Part shown: positions 46,504-59,000 of the stretch, piece after piece | Layout of the letters: the number at the start of each line of letters is the position of its first letter | How positions within the stretch are numbered: the first letter of the stretch is position 1 | NCBI RefSeq assembly: GCF_950023065.1 | Contig: NC_088677.1 | Coordinates: 18,063,230-18,127,229 of the forward strand | Length of the DNA stretch: 64,000 nt | Origin: Planococcus citri | Taxonomy: Eukaryota; Arthropoda; Insecta; Hemiptera; Pseudococcidae | Direction of reading: 5' to 3' | Notes under the pieces: model-generated | The model's database searches: none | Told to the model about the DNA's origin: nothing | What the model saw: only the letters and a program-made list of their open reading frames with translations | Position numbers and translations under genes: made by a program

Positions 46504-48420
46504 TTTTTGAAACTGGCAACACTGATTTTGACATCATTTGTCAATTATCCTATCAAAGTACTACAATTTGAAAAAATAGTTCAAAATACTATACCACTTA
46601 CAACCGGAGCGATTTGCAATTGAAATTTTCCATTTTCGCCCATTTTGGAAAACTTTGAAGCCCCACAGCTCCGCCAAAAAAAACTGAAAAAATGTCCAGT
46701 TTGCGTCATTCGTCATCGTTTGGTGACCTCTACACATGATCTGATTTTGAGAAAAATCGAAGACCTCTCGTGCAAAAATCCACCCATTTGGCATGGAATG
46801 TCCCATTGATGTTTCAATGTTGCCATCTCTAGTAAATTAATATTATGTATCAAATTCAAAATTATGGAATCGTTTGAAAATAGCTGGTTGAAAATTGATA
46901 AGTAGCTTCAACGAAAGAGAAAGTTTTCGAGAATTTTCGAAACCAAAAATTTAAAACTAGAATCCGTCAATACGATAAGACGTAAACCCTTCTTCAGTAT
47001 CTTTCCAACTCCCATATCCTGTTTTGAAAAATATATACGTAACAAAAGAGAAAGGAATACTGAAAGCTCAAAAAAAAAAAACCGAATTGATCTAAGAACT
47101 TATAACGACTTTGAATTATGTAGTTTTATAGTTGACATGTCATCAGTTCATCACATAACTATTTCCACATCGTTTTGAACTTTTTTTTAAAATTCAAGGC
47201 TGGAGAGGAGCAGAGGGAAGAGTCATTTATCTGAAAAATGACAGAATTTTAAAAACTTGTTGCAGAAAATAATTGACTCACACGTTATAAAATTGTTTAC
47301 GATGTTTTGGCAACGTCTATAGAGGGGCAGGTGGGGGAGATAGGGTTACGTAAGAGTAGAATCGAAAAAACGAACTTAAACAGGGTGCCCGGGGAATGGT
47401 AGTACAAACTTCAGATTTAGATATAACGTGGTACGGTACGTATAAAAAAAAGTAAGATAAGCAAGTTGTCTATCTTGAAAATTGAAGGGGCAAAATACCT
47501 ACGTTTTCAAATTCTAAGAGCCAAAAGCCAAAATCCTGTTTTGACCATAATGAATACCATGTCAATAAATGAACAAATTTTGTTATGAACAATGAACTCA
47601 TCACAAAAAAATCAAAATTCGAAAGAATTCAATTTTCAATTTCAAACATCAAAAAAAGTTTAAATTTATTCAGTTGTCTTATTTTGACCACTTTCTGACG
47701 TATTTCATGAAAAAGTTGATAAAAATCTCACTCACAATAAAAAAAAATAAAATTGGTTTTTTTTTGAATTCTTTCGAATTTTGATTTTTTTGTGATGAGT
47801 TCATTTTATTGAGTGAAAGGGGTTTTTTCAACTTTTTCAACAGATACGTAAAAATAGGGGTCAAATGGGTCAACTTTACCAATCAAAACTTTTTTTCATG
47901 TTTTAAATCAAAAAATGGCATTTTTTCGCAAAGTTTAAATTTTTTTAAATCGACTTTGTTACAAGTTACCATCCCAATTTTTTAATACATATGTTGTTCT
48001 GCATGAACAGTTGTCCATAATATATTTTTTTTTAGAATTTTTGAGAGTCGGAACGATATGAAAACTACGTTTTGAATCTTTTTGAGCTAATTTTTTGTAC
48101 AAAAAAAAGTGGCAACACTGATTTTTATGATATCACCTAAAAGCCTTTCAAAACCTCTTTAACTATGGGGAAAAGTTCCATTTTGGTAGGTATCGCGGTT
48201 ATCGAGCAATCCACTGCTGAAATGGATGATATTTTAGGTTCACTGAAAACTTTGACACCCCCTGGCTGCCGTTAAAAATGGGCTAGAGGGCTGCGATTTG
48301 CGCCATTGGTCATCCCTTCGAAAGGTCTTTCTACGAGAAAAATTTCAAAAAAATCGCCGCACCCACCTACCACTTCTTGGTCCAATTGACGTGGAATGAC
48401 CCTTTACTCTCGCAAGAACC
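46504..48420. repeat. pair of diverged dispersed repeats
   Basis: About 46510-46830 and 48110-48410 share the order GGCAACACTGATTTT, GCGATTTGCG/GCGATTTGCA, AAAAATCG, then TGGAATGWCCC. They are in the same orientation about 1.6 kb apart. No terminal structure was defined. 46850-48100 between them is AT-rich; an inverted match joins about 47600-47660 to about 47750-47810. Confidence 0.45.
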
Positions 48421-49180
48421 CAGCTGGTAAAAACATTTCTTAACTGAACGAAGCCAAATCAAAAGAGCATGGCAAAAACCGTCACCAGCAAAAATTCAGT
48501 AGCTGAAAAGCATTTTTGATTTTTGATGAATTTTCAAAATTTTTTTGTTCAAAAATTAAAACACTAAAATTTGGTATGTGGCCTATTTTCGACTTTTCGA
48601 TTCTACTAGAACCAATTTCGATCGTTTTTGAGCAGTTGTGAAATCTTTCGCAGATTTTTGAAAATTGAAAATTTCATAAAATTGTAAGTATTGCTAAATG
48701 AATCGGAGATGATTTCAAGACGTTCCAAAGCCTACAGTCTTGTTTGGGAAATTCGATATGTTCGAAAAAGTGCCATAAGAATCGTTTGAAATTAGCATTA
48801 TCTCGCAAAATCACCCAAAATGGCCAAAAAAATGACTAGGTAAACTTATACGAAGGCCGCAAAAATTCATGAAAAAAATTCAAGAAGAATTTCATGCATT
48901 CAAACGATTGAAAAAAAAACGAAATTGGCACCAATCTATCTATCATTAATAGAACTTTTGAAACACGAAAAATATTGAAATTGGCGTAGGTAAATACCTA
49001 GCCTATTTTTTAAAATTCAATTTTTAAAAAGGAAGTTATAACAAGATCTATTATACAGGGTGTCTGATGAGTAGATGTCAAGACTTCAGATTTGGATAAT
49101 GGATATAATAGAACCGGGTACGACTTGAAAAAAAAAAAACGTTTATGGACAAGTTGTCTATCTTTGAAATTTAAGGGGCA
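47379..49180. repeat. two copies of a CAGGGTGYC-starting repeat
   Basis: ACAGGGTGCCC at about 47380 and ACAGGGTGTCT at about 49055 are each followed by ACTTCAGATTTRGATA, then ACAAGTTGTCTATCTT / AAGTTGTCTATCTTGAAA and AAGGGGCAA. They are direct repeats about 1.67 kb apart. ACAGGGTGACC at 5167 may be another start. 48560-48740 between them is a diverged piece of the CTGGAGGCTCC family. Confidence 0.55.
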
Positions 49181-49410
49181 ACGAAGCTTTCAAAAAAACA
49201 TCGCGAAAAACGTATTTTTTACATCGGGAATGAGTGTTAAGTGGTACTTTGGAAAATAAACAAATTTTGTCATTTAGAATTTTTGATCAACTTTAAAATT
49301 AAAGGAGATAGAAATATCTATTTTAAAAGAAAAAATTGAAAAAACGTACGTTTTTGACCTTGGTAATGTATTAGTAGGTACAGCTACTTTAGAAAATCAA
49401 CAAATTTTGT

Positions 49411-49532
49411 AATTATGAATTTTTGCCCAACTTTGAAATTGAAGGGGCCGGAAGTATTTCAAAAGAAACGGGCATTTTTGACCCCTTCAATTTTAATGTT
49501 AGGCAAAAATTCATAATGACAAAAAATAATTT
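49411..49532. repeat. inverted repeat (hairpin)
   Basis: TTATGAATTTTTGCCCAACT at the left faces AGGCAAAAATTCATAA at the right, and TGAAATTGAAGGGG faces CCCCTTCAATTT. Arms are about 45 bases with a loop of about 30. Confidence 0.65.
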
Positions 49533-49699
49533 TCTAATTCTAAAGTAGCTCCAGTTATTTTTACTGCATTGCAAACTACAAGAAGAATGAGAGTTGAACA
49601 CTGAGGTTGGAGTCTGTTCATGTTACGTAGGTTGTACCTAGTAGTAACTTTTGTTAGCATCATTGAGCACTACTGCCATAATTTTAACATCCCTTCCAG

Positions 49700-50238
49700 T
49701 ATCGGTATCCATCTGATCCAAAAGTTAAGGCAAAATTATACTTCATTGTGACTGGGAAGACATCATGGACTCAGTTCCACTTCCAGAAATTACCTCAAGG
49801 AGAAGCATTAATTCAGACGAATCCGAATCTAGCAAAGATAATGAAAGAATCGAATCTCTTTCCAAAAATTTATCTTAACAATAATTGAGAAAGTAAAGTA
49901 AAACCAAATGTAGCGTATTACCGCAATGGAATCGAAGCTTTTAACCAGCAACAGAACTCGCTATTTCGATCAATCATTCAAGCCAAGCTGAAATTGCTGA
50001 CGTACCTGGCATTAATTCAGAGTTTCAGACGAATCCGAATCTAGCAAAGATAGGTATAAAGAAAGAATCGAATCTCTTTCCAAAAACTTATCTCAACTAT
50101 AATCGAGAAAGTAAAGTAAACCCAAATGTTGTGGCGTATTACCGCAATGAAATCGAAGCTTTCAACAAGCAACTCGCTACTTTGATCAATCATTCAAGCC
50201 CAGCAGCTGTATTAAACGGAGTCTGGTTTTACTGCTAG
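49700..50238 (+). pseudogene. tandemly duplicated coding fragment, unrecognised
   Basis: After an acceptor-like CCCTTCCAG a frame reads YRYPSDPKVKAKLYFIVTG and continues with SWTQFHFQKLPQGEALIQTN; a second, partly overlapping copy (from about 50010) continues NLFPK, then NPNVVAYYRNEIEAFNKQLA to a TAG at 50236-50238. Copy 1 has an in-frame stop (TGA where copy 2 has CGA) and indels. The direct repeat unit is about 205 bp, from GCATTAATTCAG at about 49805 and 50010. I do not recognise the parent protein. The strong coding character of both halves implies a once-functional gene. Confidence 0.45.
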
Positions 50239-50490
50239 ACGCAAAATGCGTTTTACTTTTACAGAAAGGATTGGAGTAAATGCAGCAGCATGTTAGTCGA
50301 AGAAGAAAACCAGAAGCTGGATCACAAATATAATAATGTGAAGAATGCATCGAATGCACATAAAATTCCTCACTCCCTGACCTACAGATTCCATTTTTGA
50401 AGTAAAGCTGCTACCATTTTTCGCTTATTACCGCATACCGCCCTACCGGTTATATAATTTTAAGTAGGTACCTAGGTACATATATCAGTA

Positions 50491-51137
50491 TAAGTGAGGA
50501 GCTTAGTTACAAAGACAAACGCCACAGGGTTGATTTTGAGAAAATCTATGTTTTTTGTTACAAAAATATACAGCATTGTAAAGGTGGGGGATATTTGACA
50601 AATTGTAGTGATGATACTGAGTAACAAAAATACAAAAAATATCCTTCCACCATCACCCCCCACCACTAATAAAAAGAACATGAAAATGCACTTGTCTGAT
50701 TTTGAAACCAAGATGAAGATAATTTGAAATTGAAGCTGTCTAGATCAGTTAGGTTTTGATACGTATTGGATTTTTAACCCTCTTTCCATTTCTGAGGTCC
50801 CATTGGTTTCAAAATAGTACATAAAAGGTCAAAAAACGCGATCAAAGTTGCGCCTTAGTTTCAAACACGGACATGTGAACATTATCTTAGTTTCTTTCAA
50901 AAACAGACATATCCTGGATATGTCTGTTTTTGAAACTAACGTAAGACAATTTGCATATGTCTGTGTTTGAAACTAAGGCAAAACTTTGAGCGCGTTTTTT
51001 ACCCTTTTATATACTATATTGAAAATAACAGACCTCGGCAATGAAAAGAGCTTTAAAAATCCTATAAGAATCAATATCTAACTCGATTTTTGTAGAAGTG
51101 GCGTTTGTCTAACTTTGTAACCAACCTCCTCAAGTTA
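50491..51137. mobile_element. palindromic MITE with TA flanks
   Basis: TGAGGAG.TT.GTTACAAAG and CAAACGCCAC at the left (50495-50524) face GTGGCGTTTG and CTTTGTAACC..CTCCTCA at the right (to 51132). The arms meet at CAGACATATCC|GGATATGTCTG near 50911, with GTTTGAAACTAAGGC-type matches. The left arm carries about 190 bp of extra sequence (about 50530-50720) absent from the right arm. TA lies at both edges. Confidence 0.8.
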
Positions 51138-51410
51138 TTACTTTTGCTTCAGTTTTGTTTTGTTTTGTTGTACTTACTAAGTTTTCATTTTTCAATCATT
51201 ACTATACGAAAATAATTCAATTTCTGCCGAATCATTTCCTGCTATAATTTTATATTTTATTTTTCAGCGGAAATGTAAATTAAATTCAAACTGTATGCCT
51301 GCTGCGATGATTTGAAATTTGAATGAAAAACAAATCGAGAAAAACTGGTAATGGTAATTACGTGGTAATGACGGTAAACGTGATAAGGTTGCATAATTAT
51401 TTTTGTTTTG

Positions 51411-52874
51411 ATAGAGCATTTACAAAATTGCTGCATACCCTAGCGCCTGTGCCACGGGATGACAACTTGGCCGGCACTACTATAGACGCATACGATTTCT
51501 CATGTAAAAAATGCAATTTTTTCGATTGTACGCGGGTTCGGGTGAACTTTCATGTAGTCTCAAATTAAAGGCAATAAAATTCTGTATCGATTGATCTTAA
51601 ATTTTCATCATTTCGCGTAAAAATAACGATTTTATGAATACTTCTATTTTACTGATTTTTGAATAGTACGTACGTCATCTTTAAACTATAAACTACTCGA
51701 AATTTTCAATGAGCACATATGTGTTTTTAATGATTAAAATGTTCAGAATTTTATCCTCTTTAAAATGAGTTTTTCCCGAAAGCTCTACCTTTTACCGTTA
51801 AAAAGTTCTCGAAGCTTTAAGTTGCAAAAACCAGCTGCAGGCAGTAATCATTGAACTTTGAACTAAAATTAATCGAAATATTCAGTGAACACATAGGTAT
51901 TTTAATGCAGAAAATTGTTTGTAATTTTATTTTCTTTAAAATGGGGGTTTCCCGAAAGCTCTGCCTTTTACCGTTCATAAGTTCTCGAAGCTTGAAGTTG
52001 CAAAAACAAGGCGAAAACCAGCTGCGAGCAGTATAAGTATTGAACTTTGAACTGAAATTAACCGAAATTTTCAGCGAACACATAGGTATTTTAATACAAC
52101 AAAACGTTCGTAATTTTATCCTACTTATTTGTACCAAAAGCTCTATCTTTTACCATTCAAAAACTCTGGAAGATCAAAGTTGCCGAAAGTGGTCAAATTG
52201 TATCATCACTGAGTAAGTACCTACCTATAATACCTATCAGTTCACTTTGGTATTGATCAGTGACAACTTTTGGCAACTTTGATCTTCAAGAACTTTTGAA
52301 CGGTAAAAGGCAGAGCTTTCGGGAAACCCCCATTTGAAAGAAAATAAAATTACAAACAATTTTCTGCATTAAAATACCTATGTGTTCACTGAATATTTCG
52401 ATTAATTTTAGTTCAACGTTCAATAATTACTGCCTGCAGCTGGTTTTTGCAACTTAAAGCTTCGAGAACTTTTTAACGGTAAAAGGTAGAGCTTTCGGGA
52501 AAAACTCATTTTAAAGAGGATAAAATTCTGAACATTTTAATCATTCAAAACACATATGTGCTCATTGAAAATTTCGAGTAGTTTATAGTTTAAAGATGAC
52601 GTACGTAGTATTCGAAAATCAGTAAAATAGAAGTATTCATAAAATCGTTATTTTTACGCGAAATGATGAAAATTTAAGATCAATCGATACAGAATTTTAT
52701 TGCCTTTAATTTGAGACTACATGAAAGTTCACCCGAACTCGCATACAATCGAAAAAATTGCATTTTTTACATGAGAAATCGTATGCGTCTATAGTAGTGC
52801 CGGCCAAGTTGTCATCCCGTGGCACAGGCGCTAGGGTAAACTATCCCGCATTGCGCCATATGACAATGCTCTAT
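51411..52874. mobile_element. 1.46-kb fold-back element beside the vinculin promoter
   Basis: Left and right arms of about 600 bp are highly similar inverted copies: CCTAGCGCCTGTGCCACGGG, AGTAGTGCCGGCCAAGTTGT and AAAACACATATGTGCTCATT occur in mirror image. Each arm holds tandem units of about 180 bp with CGAAAGCTCTRCCTTTTACC and GTTGCAAAAACCAGCTG. The ends are ATAGAGCATT and AATGCTCTAT. No clean duplication was identified. The right end lies 215 bp before the vinculin ATG. Confidence 0.82.
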
Positions 52875-53088
52875 TGATAAGGACTTGTAATTTTTTAGTA
52901 GAAAAAAAAAGAAGCAAAATTGCAATTATCGCCAATTATCGTATAATTACTAATTAGTATTCGTCGTCAGTGATAATTCACCAAACTTGTGTTCATTTTT
53001 CATCGTTCGAATTCGAAATATTACGTTGCTTTTCTACCAAGTGTTTTCTTTTCTCCGTTCTACCAGCAGCATTTAATCAGCGTTAAAA

Positions 53089-56000
53089 ATGCCTGTGTTT
53101 CATACAAAAACTATCGAAAGTATTTTGGAACCTGTCGCTCAACAAGTACGTACATGGTGTGAAAATTTTACTACGGTCATTGTTTTCATTATCTTCCAAA
53201 GCTTGATGAAAAATAAAATAACACGGAGAACCTTTTGAAAAGCCGACTAGTTTACTATCTGAATTATGTACATACGAGAGGGAATAAAATTTGGGTGCCA
53301 AAAATTGTCGAATTTGAGATAGTGTTTTCGAATTATCGTAATTCTCTCATGTCCACATACGGTAATCCCTGTCTTATCACTGTTGAGTCAACGTTCTTAC
53401 CTTAGATCCGTTCGTAATTAATTGGAAATGTCATCGAGAACACCATTCAAAGAAATTTTCATCGTACTATATGTAATTTGATAATGCATCGAGAAATTTT
53501 TTCACCAGGTTTCACGATTGGTTATCCTTCACGAAGAAGCCGAAGATGGAAACGCTATGCCAGATCTATCTCGTCCAGTGCAAGCTGTCAGTAAAGCGGT
53601 CACAAATCTCGTCAAAGTAAACTTTTTCAGCCTTTCCAGATCCCATTGTTGAGGTATCGATGAAAAAAATTTTCTCATTCATCATCTCTGTTGATAGGTT
53701 GGAAAAGACACGACAAACAGCAGCGACGATACGATTCTAAAACAAGATATGCCGGCTGCTTTGCATCGGGTTGGAGACGCCTCGAAATACTTGGAAGAAG
53801 CTTCGGCCATGTTGAAAGCTGACCCTTATTCGGTTCCAGCTAGGTAAATTTTCGTCTCACGTACTCTTTGGTTTTGTAAAATTTAACAGTATAACTTTGT
53901 CTGAAGTAGTATTCTCGTGCAGAACAAAACTGATCGAAGGATCTCGAGGTATTTTACAAGGAACATCGTCTCTTTTGCTGTGTTTCGACGAATCCGAGGT
54001 TCGAAAAATTATTCGAGAATGTAAAAAAGTTCTGGATTATTTGGCCGTAGCCGAAGTTATCGAAACTATCGAGGATTTGGCTCAATTCTTGAAAGATCTT
54101 ACTCCGTGTTTGAGCAAAGTAAGTTTCTAGAAAAATTTCCAGTCAATATGATGAGAAGAAACTAATTTTTGTATATTTTTTTACGATTTATGTGTGCAGG
54201 TTTCCAGAGAAGTAGGAGATCGAGAAAAGGAATTGACTCATCAAGTTCATCGTGAAATCTTGATCAGGTGTTTGGAACAGGTCAAAGAACTCGCACCTAT
54301 TTTGATATGCAGCATGAAAATATTCATTCATATTATGTACGAAGGTAAGACCATGATGAAGTAAAAAAAAACACAAAATTTTCTGTAATTTGATAAGACG
54401 TGAATCTCTCAAAAACTCCAAGATCATCCCTTTTAGGAGCATCTGTCTCAAAAATTGGGACATAATTAAATGGTTTTATCTCTATAATAACCCTAATCCC
54501 CCCTCCTCTACTCTCAAAAAATTATTCAGACTTCGGGATTGGAGAAAAGTAAGCTGTGTTTAATGAATTTCTCATTTCTGAAATTACAATACGAATTTCA
54601 TCAGGGCCACCTCTTCCTTCTCCTCCTCATCCTCGTTCGTGATCTCGGGCTAAAAACCTAATTATTTTTAACATCCCCCGCGCACCACCACTCCTACGAA
54701 ACTAATTCTGTAACCGATTGACGCGGCGCACAGGTGGAAAAGGGGCAGCCGAAGCGGCCGAAAATCGTAACTACTTGACATGCCGCATGACCGAAGAATT
54801 ACACGAAATTATCCGAGTACTACAGCTGACTACGTATGACGAGGATGAATGGGACGCGGACAACTTGACTGTGATGAAAAAAGCGCATAACGCTATTCAA
54901 AGTAAAATCAGAAGCGCTCGCGATTGGTTACTCGTAAGTGTCGCGCTGGTCTAACTATGCTCGAAACGTATTCGCGACGTGTTGAATATTCGCAGTCTCA
55001 ACAATGGTACTCGTACTCCTCTCAGGATCCATTGGCAGTACGTGGAGATATCAGCGAACGATCTTTGCGTCAGATTTTGGAACATGCTGTCCAAGTGTCC
55101 GAACGTGCGTTGCCCAGCGATCGCGATGCTATCAAGAAAATGGTCTCGGAGATTACCACCATGGTGGATACGTTGTGCGAACTCAGGGATTATGGAAAGG
55201 GTAGTTCGCCTCAGGTGAGAATACCATACGATATATATATTGAGTGAAAATTGGCGGATCGGATATCGATTCGAAGTGATTTAATACGTACGTTTTTATT
55301 AGGCTGAAGGTTTGGCTCGAGGTATCGAAGAGAAACTTCAAGAGCTGAATAAAATCGTATCGAATTCGGTGAGCAATTTGGAAAAGTGGGGTGGTCAACA
55401 ACCAGCTCATACCGTCTCCGGTAGATTGGAACAAGCCCAAAAATGGTTATCGCATCCAGAACGCGATGATAAAGGTCTAGGGCAAAGAGCCATCGCTCTG
55501 ATCACAGCTGAAGGAAGAAAGGTAACCTCAAATCATCATTCACCTTACACAATCAGTCTACTCTACATTGTTTGTTACCTATTTTAACCCCCAACAATTC
55601 GCTTTTATTTATATTGCTTTCGTAAATGACACAAATAGGATGAAGCAATAATCGTAAGTGCTTCGAAGAAGGAAAAAAACAATATTTCTCATTTCGGAAA
55701 GTTTCCTCATGCGATTTAATCATTTTCAGGTAGCCGATGGTCTTCCAGGTGTCCAACGTGCGGAAATCTTATCACTTTGCGATGAAGTCGATTATTTGTC
55801 GAATCAATTGAGTGATTTGTGTAAAAGAGGTCTTGGCAATACTCCAAAAGCACGAGAAATAGCGAAGTAAGAAAAAACGCTTGTTTAACCTTGTTTACAC
55901 ATAATGGCCCGCGTTCCCTAAAATAATACGTTGCCACGCCGACTTTCCGTTTTAAATTCGTTATATTATTATTTTACGTGCGTGTGTTTTGTCTGCGCAA

Positions 56001-59000
56001 CCTTACATAAATCACGATGATATAGGGATGGGTATAAATATACACGTATAAAAAGGCCCACAAAAATTGGAATCGAGTCTAAAAAAATTCGTCACACTGA
56101 AACCACGCTCTCGATGAGATCAAAACAACTGACAAACTCGCTGATATTACGCGAATCAGCGTTCGCGTTACAAACAGCGATGCCAAAATGCGAAAATAAA
56201 TTTCACAAAATTTTACGATTCGATGAAAATTGATCGGAATTTATTTTCGAGGTGGTTAGGTGTGATTTTACATACTTACAAGCTGTGTTTGAAATTAATA
56301 ATTAATAATGAAGTGATATGATAACGAATAATACGAATGATTTTCAAATTTCAATCAAAACGAATCAATCGTAGTCTAGGATCTGTTTTTTGATTGATGT
56401 CGAACTCTACGAATCCAGTTGAGATAATTCTTTGTAATTTTGAAGATTTAGTGGTTTGTAGAAAGGAAAAAATGAAAAATTATCTTCTACTCTTCGAAAA
56501 CAATTCAAAATTCACGACCGTGACCGAACGAAAGACGCAGGGAAAGTGAATTTCAATTTCAATCATCATTTGGCACAATTCACGAGCCTAGATGAGGCCA
56601 ATAATTCGATATCGTTGAGTTTGGAAATCGAAATATGAATGCTTTGATACTTCTAAAATTAAAAATTGACCTTGAAAATGAGCTGTATAATTTGAAATCT
56701 GTTCTAAAATAACATTTTGACCGGTTTAAGAATTGAGAAAAATTTTGAACAAGTGAGTACCTACTTAATCCATCGTCTCTGTAAAATAAAATATTACAAA
56801 TTCAAAAAAAATAAAAATAAAAAAACATGAAAACCGAAAAAAGCTTCACTTACACACTCGCTAGAAATAATCAATCATTCGTATTAGGATAATGTTACGT
56901 AGACGATGCTACGGTATTATATAACAAAATCGAACGTAAAACCGTTCTGTATTATCCAGTGACACACCAGTCCAGTAAAATTGTGATAAGAGTTCATTTA
57001 TATAATATAATGAGAACAAAAATTAATTTTATTTTTGATTTTAAATTCCCCGAACGATGACATCCAGGCATTTGAAACGTATCTCGTAAATAATCGTTAC
57101 TTTACTTTACTCTCTTACTAATTTATTCGGTAATTGTTTTCATCTATTAATTTAAAATATGTATTTTATTAAATCAGGTTACTGTCCCAGAAACTACTCG
57201 AATTGAAAGGTAAAATACAAGATGCCGTAGTAAACAGAGTAGTCGAAGACTTTGTCGATATCTCTTCACCATTGAAACATTTCACCGAAGCTGTCCACGC
57301 TCCAGAAGGTAGGTTATAATTGCATTAAAACCTTCGTATACCTACTAGACCTACCTACCTAATAAACATTCAATTCTACCTTATATTCGAAATTAATCTC
57401 TGAAATATTATTGCTCGATAAAGGTACACCAGGACGCGAGGCTAACTTCGAAGACCGAGCCAATACCTTATCAGATTGGTCTCGACGAGCAGCTAAAACA
57501 GGCAAAATGGTAGCAGCCGGTGGAAGTAACGGTAACAAGAAGTTAGCCGAAGCTTTGGTCAACTCTGCCAATCAATTGGAGTCTTTAACGCCGCAATTAG
57601 TGAACGCCGGACGTATTCGTATGAATTATCCTTACAACGCAGCTGCCGATAAACATTTCGAAAACTTACGTTCTCAGTACGCGGATACGGTTGGAAAAAT
57701 GAGGGATTTATGCGACGAAGCTACCGATGCGGCGCATTTCGTTAAAATATCAGGTACCAAGAAAACGTGCTCGGTTTTCAGTTTAGACGGTGGAGATGGA
57801 ATATTCTACGGTTATGATTTTGTTGTTTCGTAGAGGAACAAATGAGAAAACACGCTTTGATGTGCGAAGATGCTATTTTGAAACACGAACCGAATAAAAT
57901 GGTCGACCATACCAGTGCCATAGCTCGACTTGCCAGCAGAGTATTACAAGTAGCCAAACAGGAGGCTGATAACTCCGAAGATCCGTTATTCATCGCTGAT
58001 ATTACTCGAGCTGCTGATGCTCTTCAAGCAGGTATACAGTGTGCTTTTAGTCTACGTTAGTAATGAGAATCTGGAATTGATAAATGTCAAGTATTCGAAC
58101 GAATCGTCTCATTTTATTCTTGTAGCTGTCGCACCGATGGTCCAAGATGCCAAAGCGGTTGCTCTCAATATCGGAGATCCGGCTGCTGCTTCGAGATGGC
58201 GTGAATCAAACAAACGAGTATGTTTTGTAACAGTATACCTATTCGTCATTTTTGTAATTTATAATATTAATTGATTTATTTGTATTCGTTTCAGTTACTC
58301 AATGCTGTGGGTAATATTAGGAAAGCTCTAACATTACCTGGAGATTTGAACGGATTGCATATTAATGGTACGATTCCGTTTGTATTAATCGCGTTGCTAT
58401 TTGTTATTTTACTTTGCGGTTTGTCTCGGAAGTTCTTCTTAGTTCAGTTTAATAAAAGATCGGTGAAGAATGACGAAGGAATGATTCCTAACTACGTTGT
58501 ATTTCTTACGACGACGAGTGATTTGTCCAAGTCTACTCGCTCTGTAGAGTGTTTGAAAATCGTGAAATGTATTTTTTTAATTTAGAAATTCGTACAAAAG
58601 TCGTATGTATATTTTTACGTATTATCGAAATTGTTCGTCTTGAAATGATTCTAAAAATCCGTACGGTTTTGAAATCGGTTTAGTACTTTTTATTCCTAGT
58701 CAGTGACCGAACTACCGTTGAAATGATAACGAAAGTTACAAAAGATTTCATTCTCTTCTACTACGATTGATTTGGAAAACTTTTTTATTAAATTTATAAA
58801 AGAAATGGAACTCGTTTTAATTATTTGTTCGAATGAACTGATATCCGAAGAGTTGAAGTTGAGAACGTTCGTCGTATGAAATCCGAACATTGTACGAATG
58901 GTTTCATTACTTCTTCATTCATTCATTCTGATGTTAATTGGCCTAGAATGAAATGTTTTTAATTCAATTCCTTTCTATTCCTCTTCCTCGAAGGAAGTTT

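Noticed and set aside
53083..53301. 72-residue frame antisense to vinculin exon 1
   Set aside because: Overlaps the start of vinculin on the other strand; shadow frame.
56025..56090. TATAAATA and TATAAAAAGG sequence in the long vinculin intron as an internal promoter
   Set aside because: Nothing downstream suggests an alternative first exon, and TATA-like strings are common in AT-rich introns.
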